Source of the DNA: Gp1-AA122 sp035631655 | Lineage (GTDB): Bacteria; Acidobacteriota; Terriglobia; Terriglobales; Acidobacteriaceae | Direction of reading: 5' to 3' | Assembly: GCA_035631655.1 (NCBI GenBank) | Contig: DASQIH010000127.1 | Span: 1-64,000 of the forward strand | Length of the DNA: 64,000 bases | Part shown: piece after piece, positions 19,735-27,667 of the stretch | Layout: each line of letters starts with the position of its first letter | Numbering within the stretch: the first letter of the stretch is position 1 | Program-made: the position numbers and the translations under genes | The notes under the pieces: model-generated | What the model saw: the letters and a program-made list of their open reading frames with translations, nothing else | Database searches by the model: none | What the model was told of the DNA's origin: nothing

Positions 19735-20991
19735 ATGCCTGACCAGCGCTACGACATCGTCGTGATTGGCGGCGGAATTGTGGGTCTTTCGGTCGCCTGG
19801 GAGGCCACGAGGCGCTTCCCCGATTTGCGCCTGCTCGTGGTCGAAAAAGAAGACGCCCTGGCGCGCCACCAAAGCGGCCACAACAGTGGCGTGATCCATT
19901 CGGGGGTTTACTACAAGCCCGGCTCAGTCAAAGCGCGCACCTGTGTCCAAGGGGCAGCCGCGATGGTCGAGTTCTGCCGCCAACATTCGATTCCCCACCA
20001 GATTTGCGGCAAGGTGATTGTCGCGACCACCGACGACGAAATTCCCTGTCTCGAGGAATTGCGGGAGCGCGGGCAGGCTAATGGCATCTCCGGTCTAGGA
20101 TTGCTGAACCGCCAGGAACTGCTCGAGATTGAACCGCACTGTCATGGTGTTCGCGCCTTACATGTACCGGGCACAGGAATAACCGATTACGTCGCTGTCA
20201 GCATGAAGTATGCGGAGTTGATCACGAAACAGGGAGGACAGATTCGCACTGGTTGCGAAGTCTCCGGATTCGTGCCGCGGAACGCGGAAACCACAGTCGA
20301 GACCACCCAGGGCGCGTTCGCCACGCGATACGTCATCAACTGTGCCGGCCTGCAGAGCGACCGAATCAGCCGGCTGGCGGGAAATACGCCTGAGGTGCGC
20401 ATCGTGCCGTTTCGCGGCGAGTATTACGATCTGATCCCCGAGCGCCAGCACCTGGTGCGCGCTCTGATCTATCCGGTAGCGGATCCGCGCTTCCCCTTCC
20501 TGGGCGTGCACTTCACGCGACGCATTCATGGCGGCGTGGATGCTGGCCCAAATGCCGTGCTTTCGTTCAAGCGTGAAGGCTATCGCAAAACCGATTTCAG
20601 CCTGCGCGACACACTCTCGGAATTTACATATCCGGGCTTCTGGCGCATGGCAGGCAAGTACTGGCAGAGCGGGCTGGGCGAGTTCTATCGCTCCTTCAGC
20701 AAGCCGGCGTTCGTGCGGGCGCTGCAGCGCCTCGTGCCGGAAATTAAGGCATCTGACTTGCGCCCCGGAGGCTCCGGGGTTCGCGCCCAGGCACTTGGTC
20801 GTGACGGCTCGCTGGTCGACGATTTTCAATTCTTGTGTTCTGGGAAGATGTTGCACGTGTGCAATGTTCCCTCTCCCGCTGCAACGGCCTCGATCCCGAT
20901 CGGCCGCGCCATTGTGCGGATGGCGGAAGAAAGTTTTGGGCTGAGCAGCAGTGGTAAGGTGTCCAGCGGGCACTCACCTGCTAGGATGTAG
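19735..20991 (+). CDS. lhgO: L-2-hydroxyglutarate dehydrogenase/oxidase (LhgO family)
   Basis: A 418-residue FAD-dependent oxidoreductase. The N-terminal Rossmann motif is VVIGGGIVGLSVAWEATRR with VVEKE after the second strand, then the family-specific HQSGHNSGVIHSGVYYKPGS (about residues 45-64). This matches LhgO/L2HGDH, which oxidises L-2-hydroxyglutarate to 2-oxoglutarate and passes electrons to the quinone pool. Near the C-terminus GSGVRAQALGRDG and the PSPAAT FAD-loop are conserved. A glycerol-3-phosphate dehydrogenase is less likely given the HNSGVIHSG motif. proC lies 29 nt downstream, so co-transcription is plausible. Confidence 0.9.
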   Translation: MPDQRYDIVVIGGGIVGLSVAWEATRRFPDLRLLVVEKEDALARHQSGHNSGVIHSGVYYKPGSVKARTCVQGAAAMVEFCRQHSIPHQICGKVIVATTDDEIPCLEELRERGQANGISGLGLLNRQELLEIEPHCHGVRALHVPGTGITDYVAVSMKYAELITKQGGQIRTGCEVSGFVPRNAETTVETTQGAFATRYVINCAGLQSDRISRLAGNTPEVRIVPFRGEYYDLIPERQHLVRALIYPVADPRFPFLGVHFTRRIHGGVDAGPNAVLSFKREGYRKTDFSLRDTLSEFTYPGFWRMAGKYWQSGLGEFYRSFSKPAFVRALQRLVPEIKASDLRPGGSGVRAQALGRDGSLVDDFQFLCSGKMLHVCNVPSPAATASIPIGRAIVRMAEESFGLSSSGKVSSGHSPARM

Positions 20992-21020
20992 ATTCAGTTT
21001 CAAAAAGCCACGGAGGCAAG

Positions 21021-21848
21021 ATGGGCACAAGTGTATCCGGCAAGCGCGTAGCAGTTTTAGGGGCTGGGAAAATCGGCAGCATACTGTTGCAGGCCCTGCT
21101 GAAGGAGCGCCTGCTCTCGCCTGCCACCACGACCGCTACCGTGCAGCATGCGGAGCGGGCGCGCGGGTTGGCAGAGCGGCTGAAGATTCAGGTGGGCACG
21201 AACAACGTTGCCGCCGTGCGCAAGGCGGACATTATTTTCATTTGCGTTAAACCACCTATAGTCGTTGACGTAGTGAAGGAGATCCGGGCGGTGGTAACTC
21301 CCAAACAGCTGGTCATCTCGGTGGCCGCTTCCGTCCCTACTCATTTGATCGAGAGCGGGCTGCGCGGCAACATCCCGGTCATTCGTGCCATGCCGAATAC
21401 CCCTTGCGTGGTGGAAGCCGGCATGACGGCGCTGTGCAAGGGAAAGTTCGCGGAGGAGAAACACATCCAGCTCGCCACCGCCCTGTTCAACGTATTTGGC
21501 CGCACGGTCGTGGTGGACGAGAAACACATGGATGCGGTCACCGGTTTGTCGGCAAGCGGCCCGGCGTATATCTACATCATTCTGGAATCGCTGGCGGAAG
21601 CGGGCGTCAAGGTCGGTTTGCCGCGAGATGTAGCCACGCTGCTGGCGGCGCAAACGGCACTGGGCGCGGCTAAGGTCGTGCTCGAAACTGGCGATCACCC
21701 GGCTCTGCTCAAAGACGCCGTCACCACCCCCGCCGGCTGCACGATTGATGGCATCCTCGAACTGGAGGAAGGCAAGCTGCGTGTGACCTTGATCAAGGCC
21801 GTAGTGAAAGCAGCACAGCGGGCGAAGGAATTGGCCTTTGTAAGTTAA
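21021..21848 (+). CDS. proC: Pyrroline-5-carboxylate reductase
   Basis: A 275-residue NAD(P)H-dependent reductase for the last step of proline synthesis. The N-terminal dinucleotide motif is VAVLGAGKIGSILLQALL. The C-terminal signature is complete: AVTGLSASGPAYIYIILESLAEAGVKVGL (about residues 172-200) and then DAVTTPAGCTIDGILELE. Length equals that of the family. A GGAGGCAAG ribosome binding site precedes the ATG. It follows lhgO by 29 nt. Confidence 0.95.
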   Translation: MGTSVSGKRVAVLGAGKIGSILLQALLKERLLSPATTTATVQHAERARGLAERLKIQVGTNNVAAVRKADIIFICVKPPIVVDVVKEIRAVVTPKQLVISVAASVPTHLIESGLRGNIPVIRAMPNTPCVVEAGMTALCKGKFAEEKHIQLATALFNVFGRTVVVDEKHMDAVTGLSASGPAYIYIILESLAEAGVKVGLPRDVATLLAAQTALGAAKVVLETGDHPALLKDAVTTPAGCTIDGILELEEGKLRVTLIKAVVKAAQRAKELAFVS

Positions 21849-21866
21849 AGCTATCGCGAACCGCTA

Positions 21867-23390
21867 TCAGGGGAGAGCGAACTTGATGACGATCTCAGCC
21901 TGCATGTCCACAGGATCGCCATTCAGCTTGTAGGGCTCGTAACGCCACTGCCGCACCGCCGCCACAGCCGCATTCGCCAAGAATGCATTGCCACGCACGG
22001 CCTTTACCTCTGCCACCCGGCCATCCTTGCCAATGCGCGCCTGCAACACCACATCGCCGTCGATGTGCTGCTGCTTTGCCTGATAGGGATAAATAGGATC
22101 CACCCGGTGAAGCAGTTTCCCCCCCGTGACGCCCTGCGAGACCCGCGGGGCGAGAACCGGAGCCGCGACGCTCGGCGATGGAAGGGTTATTCCCGGACTG
22201 ATTGTCGACAGTGAAGACCGGGGAAGCGATGCCACGACTTGCTGCTCAGGAGCGAGCTTGGTTGGGACGTTTTGCGTCTCTGGGCTAGCCTGCGCGGCTG
22301 AGGAGACCGAATCGGTTTTCGCCGTTTCGCCCGCGACGTTCGTTGGTTGTCCTTCGGGTCCGCCGGCCGCAGGTTTCTGTTGATACACGATATTGCCATC
22401 CTGGAAAACAACCAGCCCTCCCGCATCGTTCTTCGTCGTGTGTTTGCGCTGGCTGCCAGCAGAGGGTTTCACGGCCTTGCTCCTCAGCTTCGCTGGCGTT
22501 GTCTCCGGCGTGGTTTCTTCCGGCACTGCCTCCGTGGGGTGGCTTTCTGCCGCCGCCACGGTGGGGGCGGCTTGCGGCGCCCGGTCATTATAGGCTCTTT
22601 GCCATCCCCAGCGGAATCCCAACAGCAGACACAACACCGTCGCGAGTGCCAGGACCACGGCGCGCAGGATTCGGGTCGACTGGTCCACGGCCGGAAGTTC
22701 ATGATCAGGTTGCTCGGCGAGAGCAATGACTGCCTGCTCGGGATAACTGACGGGCTCGACTGTCCTGGCGGAGGTTGGAGCGGGCGCGGGTGCGCTTACC
22801 GGCGGGGCAGTTGCCTTCCCCACTGAACTTTGTAGAGCTTCCGTAACCCACTGTCCGAGATCCTGTAGGGTCGTGAGGTCCCGCTCTCCGAAAGCATCCG
22901 CTTGGGGTGCAAAAATCTCGAAGACCCCAACTAAATCGGACCCTAAGAATAGGGGCACCACGACGATGGAGCGCACCCCCAGCTGCCGGCAGGCATCGGG
23001 GTCAACGCGCGGGTCCGTTTCTGTATCACTGCACCACTGGCGCTTTCGCCCGCGAATGCAGGCCCCGGTCAGTCCCGACTCGGTATTGATCCGCACCCCC
23101 AAGTCTGGGACGGTGGCGCCGGCTGCCGCTCGGCAAACCACTACACCGTTTCGCTCCAGAGCGATAGCCGCGCCGCTGGCACCTGTACCCATGCGAGCGC
23201 GATCGGCCAAGTCGTGCAGAATCAGGTCCAGAGCCAACTGGGAGGACTCAAGCCCTTGGGCCGCGAGCGTCGAGGCTACTTCCCCGAGATGCGATTCGAT
23301 TTGCACTTTCTTCCTCTGCTCCGATGGTGACGCGGGCAGTGGTTCTACATCCTCCAACGGCTTGGGTCGCAATGGATGGGTAAAGGCCAT
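21867..23390 (-). CDS. GAF domain - transmembrane - TonB C-terminal domain chimera
   Basis: A 507-residue protein with unusual architecture. Residues about 35-190 form a GAF domain (GTGASGAAIALERNGVVVCRA, then GVRSIVVVPLFLGSDLVGVFEI). One membrane helix follows at about 250-270 (ILRAVVLALATVLCLLLGFRWGW), then a 140-residue Pro/Ala/Thr-rich periplasmic linker, and a TonB C-terminal domain (DPIYPYQAKQQHIDGDVVLQ, then GNAFLANAAVAAVRQWRYEPY). The GAF part would lie in the cytoplasm and the TonB part in the periplasm. Whether it energises outer-membrane receptors is unknown; no ExbB/ExbD is nearby. It is convergent with proC. Confidence 0.82.
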   Translation of the reverse strand: MAFTHPLRPKPLEDVEPLPASPSEQRKKVQIESHLGEVASTLAAQGLESSQLALDLILHDLADRARMGTGASGAAIALERNGVVVCRAAAGATVPDLGVRINTESGLTGACIRGRKRQWCSDTETDPRVDPDACRQLGVRSIVVVPLFLGSDLVGVFEIFAPQADAFGERDLTTLQDLGQWVTEALQSSVGKATAPPVSAPAPAPTSARTVEPVSYPEQAVIALAEQPDHELPAVDQSTRILRAVVLALATVLCLLLGFRWGWQRAYNDRAPQAAPTVAAAESHPTEAVPEETTPETTPAKLRSKAVKPSAGSQRKHTTKNDAGGLVVFQDGNIVYQQKPAAGGPEGQPTNVAGETAKTDSVSSAAQASPETQNVPTKLAPEQQVVASLPRSSLSTISPGITLPSPSVAAPVLAPRVSQGVTGGKLLHRVDPIYPYQAKQQHIDGDVVLQARIGKDGRVAEVKAVRGNAFLANAAVAAVRQWRYEPYKLNGDPVDMQAEIVIKFALP

Positions 23391-23432
23391 GGGGTCCGGA
23401 TTTTTATGACGTAGACTTGAGGCTGCTCATCC

Positions 23433-23479
23433 TACAGCTGTCCTGGGGACGCAGGGGCGCGGTTGGATTGTACAGCTGT
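23433..23479. promoter_or_regulatory. Two copies of TACAGCTGT upstream of the GAF-TonB gene
   Basis: The 9-mer TACAGCTGT (palindromic core ACAGCTGT) occurs at 23433-23441 and 23471-23479, 38 nt apart, 43-90 nt upstream of the start at 23390. Paired identical palindromes suggest a dimeric regulator; which one is unknown. A small hairpin GGAGT-TTT-ACTCC follows at 23492-23504. Confidence 0.35.
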
Positions 23480-23593
23480 GCTCGATGGAACGGAGTTTTA
23501 CTCCAAACGACCGGGTTGTCAATATGAAAGAAGGACACTCGGCTTGTAGAGGCGCATTGCGCGACGACAAAGTGGTCCGCGTCCCTCCCAGCT

Positions 23594-24712
23594 TTACTCG
23601 CCAGCCCTGCTTGCGGGCTGGGCGTCCGCCTGCACTTTCGTGGTGGTTGGCGGACCCACGTTCTCCGGCATCTCGCCGGTGAGGGATTCCAGGAAGGCCA
23701 GCAAGTCAGCTCGTTCCTGCCCGCTCAGAAAATCCAGGACCCGAATATTTTTGTCGAGCTGTGGATTCGAGTTCGCTCCCCCAATGTAGTAATCAATAAC
23801 GTCCTTCAAAGTTTTCAAGCTGCCATCGTGCATATACGGCGCGGTGAGCGCAACGTTCCGCAGCGATGGAGTTTTGAAGGCGCCCCGCTCGGCCTCGTTC
23901 TTAGTAACACTATAGCGACCCAAGTCTGTAGCTTGGCCGTATTCCACGCCTACGCCGATGTTGTGGAACTTATTGTCTGTGAACAGAGCATGGTCCTTGC
24001 CTATCAGGTGACAGGCGGCGCAGTTCCCTTTATCCGCGGACGTGAAGACGATGAAACCACGTTTGACCGACTTGCTGACCGCTTTCTCGTCTCCGCCGAA
24101 CTTCCAGCGGTCAAACGGGGAGTTGCCGCTCACCACCGTGCGTTCAAAGCTGGCAATCGCCTTTTCGGCCATATCGTACGTGATAGGCCCTGGCCCAAAG
24201 GCTTTGGCAAACTGCTCGCGATAGGTGGGATCTGCCATAAGTTTTTTCTCAACGCCGGCCAGGGTATGAGCCATCTCCACCGGGTTTTGCACCGGTCCCT
24301 CCGCCTGTTTTTCCAGGCTGGGGGCGCGTCCATCCCAGAACTGCACTTCGAAGTAAGCGCTGTTGAATACCGTGGGCGAATTGCGGGTTCCCGTTTTCTT
24401 CTGCACCCCTTCCGAGACAGATTTGCCATCGGAAAACCCGTAGTTGGGATGATGGCAGGAGGCGCAGGAGACGCTGTTGTCCACGGAAAGGATGGGGTCG
24501 TAGTAGAGCCGATGACCGAGCACGATGGTCTCCGCCGTGACAGGATTATCCGACGGAGTCGGTACGGGTGGCAGCCCCAGCGGAGCTTTAATCGTAACCG
24601 CTTGGCCGACCGCCCTCACGGGCAACGTCTTCTGACTACCGCGGTGTGGCAGGAAAACGATGACGACAACGACCAGCACGAACAGCGTCAATAGCAAGTT
24701 GCGGGAGATCAT
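23594..24712 (-). CDS. Di-haem cytochrome c peroxidase (MauG/CcpA family)
   Basis: A 372-residue periplasmic enzyme anchored by an N-terminal helix (LLLTLFVLVVVVIVFL, residues 6-21). It has two c-type haem motifs: CASCHH (Cys83, Cys86, His87) and CAACH (Cys231, Cys234, His235), with the family motifs GHRLYYDPILS before the first and AFKTPSLRNVALTAPYMHDG after the second. It reduces hydrogen peroxide with electrons from small cytochromes, or acts as a MauG-like oxidase. The ATG at 24712 is preceded by AGGAGAAG; an upstream start would give no signal anchor at the N-terminus. A GTGA-N6-TCAC dyad lies about 110 nt upstream, consistent with redox control. Confidence 0.92.
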   Translation of the reverse strand: MISRNLLLTLFVLVVVVIVFLPHRGSQKTLPVRAVGQAVTIKAPLGLPPVPTPSDNPVTAETIVLGHRLYYDPILSVDNSVSCASCHHPNYGFSDGKSVSEGVQKKTGTRNSPTVFNSAYFEVQFWDGRAPSLEKQAEGPVQNPVEMAHTLAGVEKKLMADPTYREQFAKAFGPGPITYDMAEKAIASFERTVVSGNSPFDRWKFGGDEKAVSKSVKRGFIVFTSADKGNCAACHLIGKDHALFTDNKFHNIGVGVEYGQATDLGRYSVTKNEAERGAFKTPSLRNVALTAPYMHDGSLKTLKDVIDYYIGGANSNPQLDKNIRVLDFLSGQERADLLAFLESLTGEMPENVGPPTTTKVQADAQPASRAGE

Positions 24713-24811
24713 GGCCACTTCTCCTGGAGAGAACTCGGTGGAAGTGCAGCGCTCCGACAAACTCGAAGACACTTCACCGTGTTTTCAGTCTCTTCCCGCC
24801 AGCGGAGGTAT

Positions 24812-24831
24812 GCGGTGACCGATATCACCGC
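24812..24831. promoter_or_regulatory. CRP/FNR-family-like dyad, site 2 (GCGGTGA-N6-TCACCGC)
   Basis: A perfect 7+7 inverted repeat, GCGGTGA-CCGATA-TCACCGC, is centred about 110 nt upstream of the cytochrome c peroxidase start. It shares the GTGA-N6-TCAC core with five other sites in the window. Confidence 0.6.
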
Positions 24832-24946
24832 GAACGGTGAGTTCTGAAACTGGAAGTCAGCGGAGCGCTGCGAGAAATTTGCAGGAAAACAGCGAGACGA
24901 TCGGCAGGCATGGAGGAAATCGCCCGAGTCTCGACTGGGGCTGCGG

Positions 24947-25102
24947 CTATACGACCGGCTTATGGCCGGATATAGTGCCCACCTCTATTCCACTCCCTTG
25001 CTTCTTCTTGCTGCGCTGCTCGAGAATTACGGCGGCAGCCAGCAGAATCCCGATTGCCCCAAATGCCGCGAGCGCCAGCACCGCCACCATGAGGATTGGC
25101 AT
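24947..25102 (-). CDS. 51-residue single-pass membrane protein upstream of the peroxidase
   Basis: A short gene encoding MPILMVAVLALAAFGAIG... with one membrane helix (residues 3-26), then a basic cytoplasmic-type stretch (EQRSKKKQGSG) and a short tail ending GHKPVV. GGAG lies 6 nt before the ATG. A dyad TGTGA-N6-TCACC is centred 52 nt upstream of the start, the usual place for an activator site. It runs in the same direction as the peroxidase gene, 234 nt upstream of it. I do not recognise a family; by size it resembles small accessory subunits of respiratory complexes (inference only). Confidence 0.6.
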   Translation of the reverse strand: MPILMVAVLALAAFGAIGILLAAAVILEQRSKKKQGSGIEVGTISGHKPVV

Positions 25103-25146
25103 ACTCTACTCCGGCTGCCATTGTTCTCCATTGTGGGCCCACGGAC

Positions 25147-25162
25147 TGTGATGATAATCACC
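25147..25162. promoter_or_regulatory. CRP/FNR-family-like dyad, site 3 (TGTGA-N6-TCACC)
   Basis: TGTGA-TGATAA-TCACC, 52 nt upstream of the 51-residue membrane protein (minus strand) and 134 nt upstream of the UDP-glucose dehydrogenase start on the plus strand. Confidence 0.55.
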
Positions 25163-25288
25163 ATGAACCGTGATGAAGTGCCTGCCGGCATGTTCGTTGT
25201 CCCTTCCCGCGTGTCGGCGGAAAGCTGGTAAAGTATTTGCTTCGACGAGGGGGCACGCCGCCCTCGATTTTCAATGGGGAGTTACGGG

Positions 25289-26707
25289 ATGCACATCAGT
25301 GTGGTCGGTTCGGGTTACGTTGGGCTGGTGGCTGGCGCCTGCTTTGCGGACCTGGGCCACGAAGTGATCCTGGTGGACAACGACGAGCAGAAGCTCGCCG
25401 CCCTGAAGAACGGTATGGTTCCTATCCACGAAAATTTTCTCCCTGAACTCCTGGCCCGTCATCGCGGAAAACGCCTGAACTTCTCCGGCGACCTCTCCCA
25501 AGCGGTGCGTGCGAGCTTGGCAATCTTCATCGCCGTAGGCACTCCGCCCACCGATCAGGGAGATGCTGATCTTTCTTACGTCGAGTCTGTGGCTCGAGAG
25601 GTAGCTGGTGCGATCAACGGCTACAAAGTGGTGGTCGAGAAAAGCACCGTGCCGGTGTATACGAGTAATTGGATCCGCACCGTGATACTGCGCAACGGCG
25701 CAGCGCCGGAATCTTTCGATGTTGTCTCCAATCCCGAGTTCTTGAGGGAAGGCACCGCGGTCACCGACTTCTTGTATCCCGACCGCATCGTGGTAGGCGC
25801 CGATCATGAACGCTGCGCCTCGCTCCTCCGCCAGATCTACGAGCCCCTCACCAACGGAACCTATTACCGGCACCAGGACGCCATCCCGCAACCCAGTGGT
25901 ACTCGCATCCCGCCTCCTCTGATTGTGACCAGCGCCAAGAGTGCGGAGTTGATCAAACACGCTTCCAACGCATTTTTGGCAATGAAGATTTCTTTTATCA
26001 ATGCCGTGGCCTCGATCTGCGAGTCGGTGGGAGCGGACGTGCAGCAAGTACGCCAGGGCATGGGCTCGGACTCGCGCATTGGTGCTCGTTTTCTGAAACC
26101 TGGCATCGGCTATGGCGGCTCTTGTTTTCCGAAGGACTTGGCGGCTTTCCGCGCCGTAGCCCGCGAGTGCGGTTACGATTTCCGGCTGCTGGATGAAGTG
26201 ATCCGCATCAACGAAGAGCAGCGCCACCTTTTCTTGCGCAAGGTTCGCTCCGCTTTGTGGACGCTGAAGGGAAAACGCCTGGGCGTGCTCGGCTTAGCGT
26301 TTAAGGGCGGCACGGACGATATCCGCGAATCCCCGGCGATGCTGCTGGTCCAAACTCTGCTGCAGGAAGGCTGTTCCGTGGCGGCTTACGATCCGGCGGC
26401 TACCGAGAGGGCGCGCGAGGTTCTGGGCTCCAAGGTGCAGTTTGTTTCCAGCCCCTACGACGCAGCGGCGGGAGCGGATGCTTTATTGATTTTGACGGAG
26501 TGGGACGAATTTGCCGCCCTTGACCTTGAGCGCCTGTACAGCGAATTGAAATATCCCATCGTGGTGGATGGGCGGAATCTTTATGATCCCCAAACCATGA
26601 CAGCCCACGGCTTCACCTATTACAGCGTGGGACGACAAACCCTGCCCGCCGAGAGCCCGGTCGCCGTCGCCAGCGGCAGAAAAAGCAAACCCAAGGCCGA
26701 TGACTAA
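25289..26707 (+). CDS. ugd: UDP-glucose 6-dehydrogenase
   Basis: A 472-residue NAD-dependent enzyme oxidising UDP-glucose to UDP-glucuronate, a precursor for exopolysaccharide. The NAD motif is ISVVGSGYVGLVAGACFADLG. The central domain has EKSTVPV and NPEFLREGTAV. The catalytic cysteine is in GIGYGGSCFPKDLAAF (about residues 266-281). The C-terminal UDP-binding domain has GLAFKGGTDDIRESPA. An insertion around NGTYYRHQDAIPQPSGTRIP is somewhat longer than usual. I chose the ATG at 25289, which starts the beta-strand and follows GGGGAG; an in-frame ATG lies 15 nt upstream. It overlaps the next gene by 8 nt. Confidence 0.95.
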   Translation: MHISVVGSGYVGLVAGACFADLGHEVILVDNDEQKLAALKNGMVPIHENFLPELLARHRGKRLNFSGDLSQAVRASLAIFIAVGTPPTDQGDADLSYVESVAREVAGAINGYKVVVEKSTVPVYTSNWIRTVILRNGAAPESFDVVSNPEFLREGTAVTDFLYPDRIVVGADHERCASLLRQIYEPLTNGTYYRHQDAIPQPSGTRIPPPLIVTSAKSAELIKHASNAFLAMKISFINAVASICESVGADVQQVRQGMGSDSRIGARFLKPGIGYGGSCFPKDLAAFRAVARECGYDFRLLDEVIRINEEQRHLFLRKVRSALWTLKGKRLGVLGLAFKGGTDDIRESPAMLLVQTLLQEGCSVAAYDPAATERAREVLGSKVQFVSSPYDAAAGADALLILTEWDEFAALDLERLYSELKYPIVVDGRNLYDPQTMTAHGFTYYSVGRQTLPAESPVAVASGRKSKPKADD

Positions 26708-27644
26708 CACTCGCGTCCTGGTAACCGGCGGAGCCGGCTTCCTGGGTTCCCATCTTTGCGATTGCCTGCTGGCGGAAGGGCACTCGGTGATTGCGATTGA
26801 TAATCTGTTAACGGGCAGAACTGCCAATGTTGATCACCTGGCGCGCGAGCCGCGCTTCGAACTGCGGCAATTCGACATCTGCGAACCTTTCGATTGCGGC
26901 AAGGTAGACTACGTCTTTCATCTCGCCTCTCCGGCCAGTCCGGTAGATTACTCCCGCTACGGAATTCCGACCTTGATGGTAGGCTCGCTGGGCACGTTCA
27001 ATGCCCTCGAGGTGGCCAGGAAATACGGGGCGAAATACCTGGTTGCATCAACCTCAGAATGCTACGGCGATCCGTTGCAGCACCCGCAAAAAGAAACCTA
27101 CTGGGGAAATGTGAATCCGGTTGGGCCGCGCTCGGTTTACGACGAAGCTAAGCGCTTCTCGGAGGCCGTCACGGCGGCCTATCGCCGTTATCACAAGGTA
27201 GAAACACGTATTGTCCGCATCTTCAACACCTATGGGCCACGCATGCAATTGAACGATGGCCGTGTCATCCCTAACTTCATGAAGCAGGCCCTGCGCGGCG
27301 AAGATCTGACGGTCTATGGCGACGGCAATCAGACGCGTAGTTTTTGCTATGTCAGCGATGAGATCGAGGGAATCCTGCGGCTGGCAAAGTCGTCAGAACC
27401 GGGTCCGGTCAACATTGGGAACCCCACCGAATTCACTATTCTCGAGTGCGCCAACCAGGTGTTGGCCGTAACGGGATCGAAGAGCCGCATCCGGCATGAG
27501 GCTCTGCCCCAGGACGATCCTAAACAACGCTGCCCTGATATCACCAAGGCCAGGCAACTGCTCGGATGGGAGCCGAAGATCAATCTCGAAACGGGCCTGA
27601 AGCTGTCGCTGGACTATTTTCGGCAGGCGGTTCGGAACGTCTGA
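26700..27644 (+). CDS. uxs: UDP-glucuronate decarboxylase (UDP-xylose synthase)
   Basis: A 314-residue short-chain dehydrogenase/reductase-type enzyme. The NAD motif is VTGGAGFLGSHLCDCLL, followed by HLASPASPVDYSRYGIPTL (about 76-94), the UXS-specific segment, and the catalytic YDEAKR (Tyr-xxx-Lys). STSECYGDPLQHPQKETYWG and FNTYGPRM are also typical. It converts UDP-glucuronate, made by the preceding gene, into UDP-xylose for surface polysaccharide. The 8-nt overlap with ugd argues for coupled expression. A UDP-glucuronate 4-epimerase is less likely because of the SPASP motif. Confidence 0.92.
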   Translation: MTNTRVLVTGGAGFLGSHLCDCLLAEGHSVIAIDNLLTGRTANVDHLAREPRFELRQFDICEPFDCGKVDYVFHLASPASPVDYSRYGIPTLMVGSLGTFNALEVARKYGAKYLVASTSECYGDPLQHPQKETYWGNVNPVGPRSVYDEAKRFSEAVTAAYRRYHKVETRIVRIFNTYGPRMQLNDGRVIPNFMKQALRGEDLTVYGDGNQTRSFCYVSDEIEGILRLAKSSEPGPVNIGNPTEFTILECANQVLAVTGSKSRIRHEALPQDDPKQRCPDITKARQLLGWEPKINLETGLKLSLDYFRQAVRNV

Positions 27645-27667
27645 CTGCTCGAACCATGGGACAGGCC

